This document shows positions 25,430 through 37,060 of a stretch of 64,000 bases of DNA, one piece after another. How positions within the stretch are numbered: the first letter of the stretch is position 1; every line of letters begins with the position of its first letter. Origin of the DNA: Embiotoca jacksoni (lineage: Eukaryota; Chordata; Actinopteri; Embiotocidae); assembly GCA_022577435.1 (NCBI GenBank), contig JAKOON010000013.1:4995001-5059000 (forward strand), written 5' to 3'. The notes under the pieces are model-generated. The model made no database searches, had not been told where the DNA came from, and was given only the letters and a program-made list of their open reading frames with translations. A program made the position numbers and the translations under genes.

Positions 25430-26838
25430 AAGGAACACGTTTGGCTCTCGGCTCGGCTTTGCGCCTGCTGGCCCACAGCTGTCCTCTCACAGTGTGGCCC
25501 TTCCCCTGGTCTGGGCTCTTTGTGAAGGGGAGGTGGGGGTGGGGGGTTGGCATCCAGGGTAAACCATCCTATAGCTCGGTAAATGGAGGTTAAATTGATG
25601 AGAACACCCGGGCCACAGTCAACCCCCGACCTGTTGTTAAGTGAACGGCCACAAAAAGGAGGAGTGTCAGCGGGCAAGCGTTACTAAAGCTGAGGCTCTC
25701 TATTGTGTATCACATATCAGGCCAGTCACTGTGATTATAGGATAAACTGTTATTGTGCAATACATATTTTTTGAATTATGACTCCAGAGCACATGCAGGA
25801 GACTTTGTGAGTTCATTTTCACGTTTTTAAAAACAAACATTTAAAGGACACCAAATAGCTTGTTTTGGTTGTAATGTTTTTTCCTTTGGTATTTTATATT
25901 GGAAATACAAAAAGCAGTTTGAGGTAGTCTATTGAAAGATATAATTTTTTAACTTCAAGATCAGTTTTCTAATAATACAATTCAAGCTTTCAATGAGAGT
26001 TTTCAGTTTGATTACGGACTAAGTCCAATGTTTTAATGTCCTGTGTTACAAAAGGCCTTTAATGGCATATAGGCCGATTTATGTTGTTGACCTGTTCCTG
26101 GTGTCCGTATCCAGGTTCATTCAGTGATTTCAGTACCAGAGCAGGCAGGAGCTCCAGCTGACAGACAATAGCCTTCAGCATCAGACCAGGGAACAATCAG
26201 CAATTCATGGAAGGAAAAGGGGGAGCAAAGAGGGATGTGTCACCAAAATGTACCAAGTCAGGGAGTATAGGACGGAGTCTGTTTTAGTGGTTTCTTGCTA
26301 ATAAATAAATATTCAGTGAAGTGTTTTTGGAGGAGACTGAGATTATTTTAAACATGAGTGAGAGCAGAGATGTTTTGAGTATCAATAAGGCTGCAGAGGA
26401 CAATTAGAGGCTGAGGTTTATTTTATTAGACCATCTGCTGCTTTTATTTTCCTGTTAAAGAATGTATCATGCAGCAACGATTTTTGTATTCACTTAAAAG
26501 TTGGCTACTGAAGTTATAATATGTTTTAACCAAACATGACTGTAAAGACTGCAGCACGTAAAGCAATAATATGGGGGATTTCGGTTTGATCATTCAGTGT
26601 GCTGAAGACAAACAGCCTCCTCTTCTATTTGTGGCACATGGTGTGTACAATGTTTGCGTGTTCACGGCGCGTTTCTCCATGCATGCATCCGTGCTGTACA
26701 GTGCCGTGCCATACTAAGAAGGCCTGAGAACTGCGGTAGAAAACACAGGTGCTGGGGCTCTATTTAAGCTGCTCAGCCCTCTGTCCACTCGGTGTGCACA
26801 AGGCGAGAGATCACAGCCTGCACCCAGCGCCCCCTCCC

Positions 26839-26840
<2 letters not shown>

Positions 26841-26889
<49 letters not shown>
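26841..26889. repeat. (CA)n microsatellite
   Basis: About 22 CA units. Confidence 0.96.
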
Positions 26890-26891
<2 letters not shown>

Positions 26892-27082
26892 CTCCATATG
26901 TGCTGTGCGTGCAAGGCTGTACGCGTGCGTGTATGCGCGCGAGAGAGGGGGGGTGGTCATGTTCGCTTGAGTAAGCGAGATTTGGGTTGCTTTCATGTTA
27001 TGCTTGTTTTAAAAAGATGAGGCTTGTGCAATCGCAGTCCACACTAATAAGCATTAGACTGGAGTATTTCTTGACACCCCCA

Positions 27083-27083
<1 letters not shown>

Positions 27084-27164
<81 letters not shown>
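27084..27164. repeat. (CA)n microsatellite
   Basis: About 40 perfect CA units. Confidence 0.97.
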
Positions 27165-27166
<2 letters not shown>

Positions 27167-27350
27167 CCCAACCTGACTATGAAAGAGAGAGTATGAGCCC
27201 ATCTGCCTATGTAGCCTAGCCTTCATAAAATGAAAGCTTTTTGGCCTGCACCTCTGATCCTCTATCATGACCTCCAAATTACAATTAATAAATGGACTTT
27301 TTCAAACTCTTACCTTGTCAGGGAGAGAGTGTGTGCATACTGATGAAACT

Positions 27351-27393
27351 CTGTGTGTGTGCGTGCGTGCGTGCGTGTGTGTGTGTGTGTGTG
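27351..27393. repeat. (GT)n/(GTGC)n microsatellite
   Basis: GT units interrupted by four GTGC units. Confidence 0.93.
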
Positions 27394-28740
27394 GAGGGAG
27401 GGTTGGGGGTCGATCAGTTGACTACAAGCAGCAGGTGTGTGGCGCCTGGCGTTGGTAAAATCGCACTTCCTGTGCGGACACATAATCGACATTACGCATA
27501 AAACCATAATACCACACATATCGTTATGTTTTCCTGCTTGTAACTAGGCCTAATTATAAAACTGACTTCTTAACCTCACACTATGTGTAACATATCATTA
27601 CATCTGAATTTGTTGAGATTTTATGGGCTAATTCTGCTCTAGTGTAATCCATTTAATATTACTGGAATTGTGCAAAAATTAAAGTGCTGCAGTTCCTCTA
27701 AAACGTGTTGCAGGATAGTTGAGATTTAAGGTGGTAAGGTGAAGATATAATGGGTAATTAATGCAGACTCCTTTCTTTTGGCCTTTACAGGGTTGGCTAA
27801 TTGCTGCTAATATTTCCCACAATAACCAAGGAAAGGAGAAGAGTATATATCCGTTTAAAATACTGAGCGGCGGGTCATGATCATACGACTATAAATTACC
27901 ACTCAGTCAAGAGGAATGCTGCATCCCTGCGTCTTACCTATTGAAGAAAGGAGACAGTGAGAGCAGAAAGTTTAGTCCAAAAGTCCCCGCTCATTCCTGC
28001 ACTGACAGCCGCGCTGGTGAGGCTATAGGGAAACTGGTGCTCTTTGGGTGCTGCATGAATACACACCAATAGAAAAGTTGTGTTCAGTTAACCGGTGAAA
28101 TCCGAGAAAAAAACAGGGCAGGGCAAGTATTTCTCACCGCCAAACTCCGGCCTAATAATCCCCCTCCTTCCCATTGTTCCCTATAGTTGAACTGACAGTG
28201 CATGCTTTAACTTCGGCACACAATATGTTGTGATTTGGCATGAAGAGAATGGAAAACTTTGACCTGTAAGCGGATCACCACGACGCAAACAACCGTCAAA
28301 CCTAACACAAATCATTTATGTTTTTTCAGATTTTTTTTCTCTCGTGCTTTTCCTCCTTTAAAGACACTTTAAATCACTTTAAATCTGGAATGTCAACATG
28401 TAATCGTCTTTATGTTGTTGACGTTCAGCAGCATGTTCATACAAATCTTGTTTGACACTTTTTTTTCCTTTTTTTTTTTTTTTTTTGCACAGATAAATGC
28501 AAAACAACTTCGGGGAGCGAAAAGAGGAAAAACATGCAAGTCTCCATTGTTGCCGCACTTGTCTCACATTCTCGTTTACTCTCATGTAAGTATCACACAC
28601 AGAGATTACTCCTCGCTAAGTTCCTTTGTCTTGTGATCCATATTTGAGTTGACAGATCACGAACAAGAGCTCCCCCACTGTTAATGACCCCAGCCAGCAG
28701 CAGATAGACTCACACTTCCAGCACTTTTTACTACTGCTCC

Positions 28741-29340
28741 TCTGGCCTACATATGTTTACAGCGAGAACAATCATGTACCTGTTTACATGCGTCTCATTT
28801 GCATTGTTAAACATGCTCTAATGGGAAAAATCACTGGGAAATGTAATTAATATTGACTTGTGCTTTGTCTCTGGCATCACATCCGTTAGATCCACTTCCT
28901 ATAATATTTCTCTTCCGCATAATTTGCTGGTGCATTCATGGCAATCCATTATAAATATTCCGTTTGTGGTATTAAAAACAAGCGGTATACGGACCCATGA
29001 CGGGGTGTAAAGGTGACTCCAAAGTTTGAATCTTTAGCAGACTTTTTTTTACACACTATTTCAAACAAACACATCGCTTTTACTATTTTTCTTCTCAAAT
29101 AAGTAAAGTTTATGAGCATATTTAAACGGTGCTTTCCAGAGCCGTGGGTTTAATGAACGTAATGTTGCTTAAATGAAGCCCATTCATCGCTTGTTTTATA
29201 TTCATGAGTCCCAATCTGTGGCTCCATCTCTCAGATATAGCCTTAATCCTCGTGTCCTCTTTTGCCGATAAAAATGCTCTTCAGTTTACGATTAATTTAA
29301 TCTCAATCATAGCCGGGACTTGTCGCAGCCAATAAAACTT
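28741..29340. promoter_or_regulatory. Enhancer-like stretch with octamer/SOX and forkhead motifs
   Basis: Seen: octamer ATTTGCAT (28797-28804) overlaps a SOX-type CATTGTTA (28802-28809). Two forkhead cores TGTTTAC lie just upstream (near 28754 and 28781). There are many TAAT homeodomain cores and no simple repeat for 600 bp. Inference: a neural or progenitor enhancer for six3 or six2. The order octamer-then-SOX with shared CAT is not the classical SOX2-OCT4 composite spacing. Conservation was not tested. Confidence 0.35.
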
Positions 29341-29363
29341 GTGGAGTGCGTAAATGGAGAGGT

Positions 29364-29366
<3 letters not shown>

Positions 29367-29395
<29 letters not shown>
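29367..29395 (+). repeat. G29 homopolymer
   Basis: An uninterrupted run of 29 G followed by TGTGTG. It could form a G-quadruplex on the plus strand. The length may also be affected by sequencing or assembly error. Confidence 0.85.
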
Positions 29396-31726
29396 TGTGT
29401 GCATGATAAGGGTCTGGTGGTCCGTCGGTGCCATGGCCCCTCGGTGCTCTTGATAGGGCCTATCTGTCTCTAGCAGGCCGATTTAAGACCTGGAATGGGT
29501 TTAAAATATGATGAAGATTTACTTCATCTGCTGATCGACTGCCAATGAGTGCGGCGGGAGATGGTTTGTTTCAGCCAAGCAAGGAGCTGAGCTTTGCGTT
29601 TGTCTGCATTATGGCTTCGGTTATTTCAGGATCACAGGCCTATTGAGTCGTATGGCTGAAGCTTTTGACACACTTGTTTTTGTGTTTTGATCCGTCTGGG
29701 GGAGACGTGCATGGAGATAGCATGGGCACATTTCATCCAGCGGAGAGAATGAAACTAATCCACAGTCAGATCTGGTATACACAACAAAGTTTACTATTTA
29801 TGACTTTTGTCAAACTAAATCTCATTCAGCAGATAGTTTCATTTCACTACAAAAAACAAAACAAAAATTGGCTATTTAAAAAACAATTTTTATGAGATAT
29901 GTTTGTTTTTAACGCAACCGTGACCACCACCCATTTTGTAAATAACTTAAAAGTTATTACATTAACAAATTAATCCAGTCTAGATAGACATGCTTTTGTA
30001 TGAGAATTGGTTTTCTGGTCTCTGGCCTAAATGTTAAACACCTACTTTCAGCCTCTTCTGCGTGCGCATTTACGTACACAAATCGCCCACGGTAAATTTA
30101 TATTTCAGCTTTTAGATTTTGCACAAAAATGCAAAACATCCTGGAGATTGTCCAAACATCCTGCTCACCTCTGACACCACAGAAGGCCCAAAGAACCTGT
30201 GCTACACTTGTTGGACACAGTAAAGTTTCAGTTCTCTTTCTAAAATGAGGGAGAAATCTGCCAATGATTCCAAAACCAGATTTACACTGTTGATGTCCGC
30301 TTAGGTTTTCATGCCAGTTTCCAATTTGTAAAAGTCCTGCGGTCTCACTGAGCCCAACAGCAGCCTCTGTCCTACTTTCTGTTGCTAAAGACATGACTAC
30401 AGCACTCACAGAGTCGACGCGTATCGCAGGGTCGCCTGCACTATATTTACATGGGGGGAGATCCTCAGCGCTGCTTCTAGGAAACAAATCTTTGAGAAAG
30501 TGTTTCCACCGCTGCAGTTCGTGCAACAGTGTCCTATAGCAAATCTACCCTAGTCTTGCAGCATAATTGGTTGGGGATTTGGATGGAAAGGGACTGCAGG
30601 ATAGAAAGCCTTTTTTTGGAGGGGGAAATGGTTCGCGTCCGAGGAAGAAAAGCTCTTTTCAGGGGCCACAATGGGAGATTGGGACAGGGGAGGAGTCCCA
30701 TCGTGATTAGCCCATTTAATGGCGCGTTTACTTAATTTCTGTATTCACTAGCAACGGTAAACAAAAGAGGAAATAGCACTCACATTTTTAAGTGCTGCAT
30801 GACGTTGACGTTTGCCAGAATTTGTACAGCGGCAGTCATATCGGGCGATTTTACCTACATGCATGTTTGAATCAGAGGTGTAATAATATAATACGCAAGG
30901 GGTAAAGTAGGCTATGTCTCCTTCTGGGAAATATAATCTATAACTTTTACAAGTAAAATTACAGCATTAGGTTGCCTTTTAGCACTTTAAAGGACCAAAC
31001 TATTTACAACAATTTGACAAATAATCATCATAACAAGATTAAACACTGTTCTGGAAATAAAAACAGACCACATTTTTGTGAGTTTAGCCTCCTGACTGCA
31101 TAACCTGCTCCGGGGACGCGTAAACCACGATGAGCATTAATGCTTCCACAATCCAATGTTGACCCAATATGAACATGTGTTTAGCCATTTATCACTGTCC
31201 TTTATCCGTAATCGGATGGAAAGACAGAGATCATGCAAAGAGGTATAGCAAATTGAATACTCCGCTAGATTTAAAAATGTATGGAACAGAACAATCACGA
31301 AAGAAAATTAAAAAAAAAAAAAAACACATTGGATAGGCTAATGTAAATATGCGCTTTGGGCGACCCTGAGGCGGCAGAGAGGAGAGGATGGGGCACCTTG
31401 TAGACTTAAATAAATGTAATAACAAGATATCCCCCTTTTCACATCTATTTTAAATGTGACTGGTTACATTTTGACTTTAGCAACCCCACAAAAAAGTAAC
31501 CAAAAGCAACAAAAACGCCTACAGCACTTGAGTTGTAAGTTTTGACAAATATTTTATGTAGGAACACCAAGTCAAGAAAAGTGAGGAAGGGATAGAAAAG
31601 AGGATGACACGGGGGAGAGCAATAATTATGTACAAGCATATTTCTACACGTATATTACAGACCGGGAGAATGATCGCATTATTTGAGATATACATAATTC
31701 AATATAAAATTTTGAAAATAAAAATA

Positions 31727-31738
31727 AAAATCTGATAC
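31727..31738 (+). promoter_or_regulatory. SIX-type site downstream of six3
   Basis: AAAATCTGATAC fits the SIX consensus GWAAYHTGAKMC at 11 of 12 positions. It lies about 650 bp beyond the six3 stop. Confidence 0.25.
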
Positions 31739-31896
31739 AGTCATAAACGGTTCCGTTCGACATTTTTTTGACCATGTACCCCACACAGGCAGTGACAGAA
31801 GTGTATTAAAAAAGGTGCTTACGACTTAAAATGATTGTCTGATGAACACAAAGTAAAAACAGGATTGCATCTTGTCTGCATGGCGGCTGCTTCACC

Positions 31897-31933
31897 GTCA
31901 TCGTCATCATCATCATCATCATCATCATCATCA
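31897..31933. repeat. (TCA)n microsatellite
   Basis: About 12 TCA units. On the plus strand one frame reads as a serine run, but there is no gene context. Confidence 0.93.
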
Positions 31934-31949
31934 CTTGGACTAAAACCGG

Positions 31950-32385
31950 AGATGGGAAAAAGTGCGACGGAGACACCAAGACGATCTGTTTTTATTCCCT
32001 CTGATCGATGTTCCTGATGGAAAATCTTGCATTCAGGTTATTTTCCCTGATTACAAAATGAAAAATAAAATAAAAAACGTCATGCAAGTAGTCTAGTAGT
32101 AGTAGTGGTGGTGGTGGTGTGGGGGTATGAAGAGGAGGGGGGAGGCGTGGGTCCTTTGAAAGCGCTTTTTAATAAAAAAAAAAAAAAAAAGGAAAAAAAA
32201 AAAAAGGAAAAAAAAAAAAAAAGAAAAAAAACGACGTGCTTTTATCTCTTTTTATTTTAATATTTATATCAATCGGTCCTTTTTTCATCCGCGATATTTC
32301 ATAAGTCTTTTTTCTTCCTCTCAGGTCCATTTTCCCTGTAAATATTTCTCTTTTTGTTTGTTTTTGTGTTTTTTTTTCCTCCGTA
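31950..32385 (-). other. six3: six3 3' UTR (approximate)
   Basis: Noncoding sequence after the six3 stop, read on the minus strand. Poly(A) signals AATAAA (TTTATT on the plus strand) occur at 32251-32256 and 31991-31996. Between them lies a T-rich minus-strand tract (32172-32230), broken by CC, that would make a U-rich 3' UTR. The end point needs cDNA. Confidence 0.4.
32172..32230. repeat. A-rich low-complexity tract in the six3 3' UTR
   Basis: Three A-runs of 12-18 bases separated by GG or G (plus strand). In six3 mRNA this would read as U-runs, a possible site for U-rich-binding proteins. Confidence 0.85.
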
Positions 32386-32578
32386 TCATACATCGCACTC
32401 CGAGTCACTCGACGTGACGGACAGGATGGACGTCCCAGTATCAACTCTCTCTGTCATACTGGAAACGCTGGTAGTGGGACTGGCCGCGGTCGAAGGCGAC
32501 TCTGCCGAGCTGTGAGGGGTGAGGCCGGCCTCTGAGAGGGACCTCATACCGCTCGGTCCTATTGCTTGGTGCTGGAGC
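32386..32578 (-). CDS. six3: six3 exon 2: C-terminal tail (residues 231-294)
   Basis: The terminal coding exon completes Arg231 and continues LQHQAIGPSGMRSL. The Ser/Thr/Pro-rich tail AESPSTAASPTTSVSS ends in SVTSSDSECDV and TGA (plus-strand 32386-32388). This ending is characteristic of Six3 and separates it from Six6. The acceptor AG (plus-strand 32579-32580) follows a strong pyrimidine tract of TTCTTTTCT-type sequence. The frame across the junction is exact. Confidence 0.95.
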
Positions 32579-34436
32579 CTGGAGAAGAAAAGAGGCGAGG
32601 AGGGGAGAAAAAAGAAAAGAAGAATTTTTTTTTTTAGAGAAATGGCAATTAGACCTGAGAATGTCCCCCTTCCCCTCCTCCTCCTGCAAAATAGGGGTTC
32701 AAACTCGCCTTTCTTTCCCCCTGCCGGCCCCAGCCATGCATGCATGCTTTTATCAAATAGCCAGCTTTCAGGGGACAAAACACAGCACTATTTAGACTTC
32801 CAAATGTTGGAAGAAATGTAATGGGCTTTCTTTTTTTTTTGTTGTTGATTTTGTTTTTTGTTACAAAAGTAGACTTCATCAACGCGCAAGTTAGTAATCT
32901 GCGATCTAAATTTCCTTTCATGGAAAAGCGTTAAATCCAGCTCGGTGTGTTTAAAATAAGCAGTTTGATGCCGTTTTAAATTTGTAGTTTTTTTTATTTC
33001 TTTATTGTGGTTTTAGTCGCTCGTTCATTTGTTCAACGTTTACTATTTTTCCCTAATTCTGCATAGTTTGATTTATCTACACCCCGGTGACCCTGCACGC
33101 TCAGAACCAAATTATTATTGTTTTTTTTTTTTTAAATTAAAATATTGGCCTTTGAACAAATGCAAAATGTCGTGAGGCTTTGACACAGATGTAATTCAGT
33201 CTGATAGAAGTGGAAGTGTATGAATGAGTGACGTCGAGATCGAGGCTACTCCAATCATCCTAAATGTTTATCTCCAATCCACTACTGCATCACGGGGGGA
33301 TAATGTCAGTCTGGAAATATATCTATTCATTTAGCAAAAAGATTAGAATAGTGTTCATATGGCTTAGTTCTCTCCGCGGTATTTTCTAATCAATTATAGC
33401 ATTTCAATGGAATGATACCACACTTAATGTTATGAATACAGGCTGTGTCTCCAAATGCTTTTTAATACGCATGCTCATTTTAGTCGAGTAATATCAATAA
33501 TATCTGTAATATCCTTTGAGATAATCTTTCTTTTCAACAGTGCTGAGTAACATGTGATGTTAAAACAATAACTGCAATATAGTACATGACAAATGTGGCT
33601 GCACGCTGTGTAGCTTAAATAAATCATGACATAGCTTTGGTGAGAAACATAATAATATTCAAAATGATTTGCAAAACATGACAATGCCAAACGAATGTAA
33701 AGGTACAGATACAACGATTTAACCTTTGACATAATATATTAAAGCTTGTCCAGTGTTGTTTATTTTATAGCCACAATGCATAAGGTTGTTTATCTTCTTA
33801 TCATCAAAATTGTTTTTATACTATAAATAAGTGAAGTCTAACCGTTGAAGATTATACATTTAAACACTCTTTATCATGTATTACAATACTCTCAGTTTTA
33901 CGGAAAAGATAAACACGTGTTTCTCTTTGAAAACAACACTGCGCATTAATCGTTTCCTCGGTCTAACAGCAAATGTAGTTTATGATTGTATTATATAATT
34001 ATATTATTTAGAGGTATGTGACTATCAAACTTGAGTTTTAACATTATTAGTGTTTTTTGTTTTGTTTTGGGTATTTTTGTCTGATAATTCCATATTTTAT
34101 TGAAAATACCTCCGAATTAATAATCTATACCAAAAATATGTTTGAAGCTTTTCTGAATAAAAAATAAAAGTGTGGTAAATTTAGGAGAGTTCTGGAAATT
34201 TACACAACAGCACAAATCGTGTTTTAGACGTTATCCGGTTGCACTTCATAACAAAAATGTCGCCGCAGCCTGCTCCCTCCACCTGACAGACAGACTTGTC
34301 TTTTTCCTCGACAGCCTCTATCCCGAATCATAACTCCATGTTTCCACAAATCTCCTCTTTTATTTTTCAATGTTTGTATTTTAGTGCAACTTTACTATAT
34401 TCTAGTGTTTTGACAGTTCATACAAAAATCACCAAC
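32579..34436 (-). other. six3: six3 intron 1
   Basis: An 1858-bp intron with donor GTTGGTGA and acceptor CTCCAG on the minus strand. It interrupts the Arg231 codon just past the homeodomain. The interior is AT-rich with T-runs and many TAAT cores and no long simple repeat. Retaining it would add only LVIFV before a stop. Confidence 0.93.
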
Positions 34437-35128
34437 CTGTTTTTGGCCGCCGCAGCTCTGTCTCGTTGCCTCCGGTTTTTAAACCAGTTTCCGACCTGTG
34501 TAGGAGTGAGTCCAGTGGCTTGAGCCAGTTCCCTTTTCTTGCTGGGATTTGGATATGGGTCCTGAAGGTACCACTCCCTCAGCAGGCTCCGTGTCCGCTC
34601 TTTGAAACAGTGCGTCTTCTGCTCGCCGTCCCAGATGGTCCGAGGCAGCGGAAACTTCTTCCGCACCCGGTACTTATCGACGGGTCCGAGGGGACGACCG
34701 CGGAGCTTCTCTGCCTCCTGGTAGTGAGCTTCCAGCCACATGGCCTGCAGTTTGCCGTGCGAGTCCTTGGTGAACTTGTGGTTCTCCAGGATGTGGTAGA
34801 GGTCTCTGAAATTCCCCGTGTGGAACGCCACCACGGCCCGGGCGCGCAGGATGGACTCGTGCTTGTTGATCGCCTCGCACGCTCCCGGAGCCACAGGCAG
34901 AGACCAGAGAAAGCGGCCCAGCCGTTCGATGTCCCCGGTCTCCTCCAGCGTCTCGCAGACGCTTGCCACCTGCTCCGGGGAGAAGTTGAGGGTCGGTAGC
35001 TGAAACATGGACAAGTCTTCTGGAGACCTGGTGGTGGGAGCGCTGTTCGCCAGGAGCAGAGGGCGATCAGCGAAGTTTGGCAGGAAGAAATGGGAGGGAT
35101 AAAGCTCTAAAGGGGATCTGAAAACCAT
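34437..35128 (-). CDS. six3: six3 exon 1: SIX domain and homeodomain (residues 1-231)
   Basis: SIX-family transcription factor Six3, nuclear; in vertebrates it patterns the anterior forebrain and eye, acting largely as a repressor with Groucho/TLE. The N-terminus MVFRSPLELYPSHFFLPNFA is typical. Residues about 49-163 form the SIX domain; FSPEQVASVCETL in its first helix corresponds to the reported eh1-like Groucho contact. Residues 168-227 form the homeodomain, with WFKNRR at 215-220: K217 is homeodomain position 50 and N218 is position 51. The start is the ATG at 35128 (T at -3, G at +4, a moderate context). The spliced protein is 294 residues. Human SIX3 is longer (332) because of a Gly-rich N-terminal insertion that fish lack. 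The closest alternatives are six3b and six6; the tail excludes six6, and six3a is favoured from remembered similarity. Confidence 0.96.
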
Positions 35129-35299
35129 GGAAATGACCTGAGAGAGAAAGAAAATTATCGAGAAAAAGGGAAAAAAACCGAAAAATACGGCAAGTAAAAA
35201 AGATTGAATGATTCAATGGCTATCGCCTAATGACACCAGCCTCATAATATCTCCCCCCTAAATCCGCCGTTGAGTGTAGCATTGAAACATTTTGTTTCC

Positions 35300-35380
35300 C
35301 TTTTCTATTGGTCTTCTTGGTGTCGTTGTAGCGTTGTCATGGCAGCCCTGCCAATCACTGTCAAGCGTGCCAATCATTAG
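35300..35380 (-). promoter_or_regulatory. six3: six3 proximal promoter with three CCAAT boxes and an X-box-like site
   Basis: CCAAT boxes occur at 35307-35311 (minus orientation), 35351-35355 and 35370-35374 (plus orientation). The last two lie in a direct repeat TGCCAATCA spaced by about 20 bp. GTTGTCATGGCAGC (35333-35346) fits the RFX X-box at 12 of 14 positions. The cluster is 180-250 bp upstream of the six3 ATG. No strong TATA box is visible on the minus strand. NF-Y and RFX co-binding is a known promoter arrangement; it is inferred here. Confidence 0.5.
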
Positions 35381-35551
35381 CCAGTACGTAGCGCGAGGCT
35401 TTCACCACTTGTGCAGCACGCACGGGGGGTTATCAGAGTCTCCGATCTCCACAGCAACCCTCCCACCGCACCGCGCGCATCAGGCACAAGCCAATGCTCG
35501 CCTATCTGCTGAATGGAATGAGCAATTAGAGGGTGGAATATTATTGCGATC

Positions 35552-35568
35552 TTAACGAGGCTCGTTAA
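35552..35568. promoter_or_regulatory. 17-bp palindrome upstream of six3
   Basis: TTAACGAG and CTCGTTAA form perfect 8-bp inverted arms around a single G, about 430 bp upstream of the six3 ATG, in unique sequence with several TAAT and CAATTA cores. It could be a dimeric factor site. Confidence 0.45.
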
Positions 35569-37020
35569 AGCTAAAGAAGATATGTAGACTGGAGATGCTT
35601 AGCAGAGACGGGAAGGGAGGGAGGGAGGCAGAGGGAGCTTTAAATGGGTGACAAATGGACAACCAATGACTGCAACTCCGGAGTACACGTTTTGTAGAAG
35701 CGATCAATTTGCACATTATTTTCTCATAGTTTTTCCTGTAGTAGCTACTTTTTTTTTTTTTTTATATGTATATATCTTTTTAACAATTCATTGATTTTTG
35801 TGCGAGGGAAAGGAAGCGTTTTAGTTTCCTTTTCATATCTGTTATCGCTTTCCATTTTCAGAGTGTGACACAGTCTTAGAATGTTTTGGCATTTGTCCTG
35901 GATCCGTTGATAATTTGAAAAAAAAAACAGAAAAAAAAAAAAAAAAAACCTGCATGCTGGCCGTTTTATGACATGCTCTGAGCATGATTTTTGCTCCGGC
36001 TCGCTGGTGTGTGTGGTCACTTTATGTTGGAGCTGGTCCGGGTGCTGCAGTGTGATGCCGCTCCCCCTCCTGCTGTCCCCGGTCCTGCCTCTGGGACTCT
36101 GGGTGCAGCCCTGGCCCTCTGCCCGCTGCCTTCTTTCCAACCAACAAAATTTATTGTTCCAAATGAATATCGATGCGCAGCGTTGTGTTAATTAAACAAA
36201 GATCATGGCATTGCAGTTCGAAAACTAATTTGCTGGTGGCATCGCCCTTTTAACAGTTTATCACGATTTTGTATAGTTTGGCCCTCTAATTAAAACAATT
36301 ACTATTGGAAATACAATCAGGTGGCTACATGAAAGCTTCTTGGGGACATAAAAGCAGTTTTCATGTATTTGATCTAGTGGTGAGGACCTGATCAATGTCC
36401 ACATCCAGTCATAGGATTCGGCTTATAGCGGTAGCCACGGCGGTGTGATTTTCATGTTTATGGCTAAAACGGCTTCATATTTAGACAGGGCTTACAGGGT
36501 GTTAAAATGGTGTGAGTTCACTCTAACATGAACAGTGGTCACATTGTGAAAGAGCCGTGTACAAGGCGTAGCATCTAGACTCCGCTTAATCCGCCCTCAA
36601 TAAAGCTGACATAATGATCCTAAGCCGCCTTTCTACAAAATCATTCAGGAATTCAAAACTTTTGCTTCCCTCTCTCCGATTTGCACATTCTCCAGGGCTG
36701 GCCAGATAGACCACCGACTTCAATCTTGGAGGGACAGTGAGTAGACCAGCTTGATTTGCATACATAGTCAATGCTACCTGTTTATAGTCACCATTTAACC
36801 TTAACTGACACACTTTAACAACTGTGGGTGCCAGCGTGCAATTGCGCACTTTTACGCACAAGCGTTTTGGGCATTGGGGTGCTTGAATTCTTGCGTGCAC
36901 GTGCGTGCACGCGTGTGTTGCAAGTGTCTGTGTCTGGAGGTGTGTGTGTGATGCAGAGGAGGGGTTGTGATGATCCTGTAGCAGGATCAGACGTTTGGTT
37001 TGTGCGTTACTGTTGGGGTT

Positions 37021-37060
37021 GCGCGCGCGCGCGTGTTTGTGTGAAGGGGGGGGGGGGGGT
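37021..37060 (+). repeat. (GC)n plus G-run
   Basis: A GCGCGCGCGCGCG tract is followed by a G13 run and GGTAGGGTGG, combining Z-DNA-prone and quadruplex-prone sequence in 45 bp. Confidence 0.8.

Noticed and set aside
30098..30526. 142-codon open frame on the minus strand between six2 and six3
   Set aside because: The translation shows no family I recognise, and nothing nearby suggests partner exons. A protein search with no hit in other fish would confirm rejection; a conserved hit would overturn it.
34466..34999. 177-codon plus-strand frame across six3 exon 1
   Set aside because: It is the antisense shadow of six3 and has no independent similarity.
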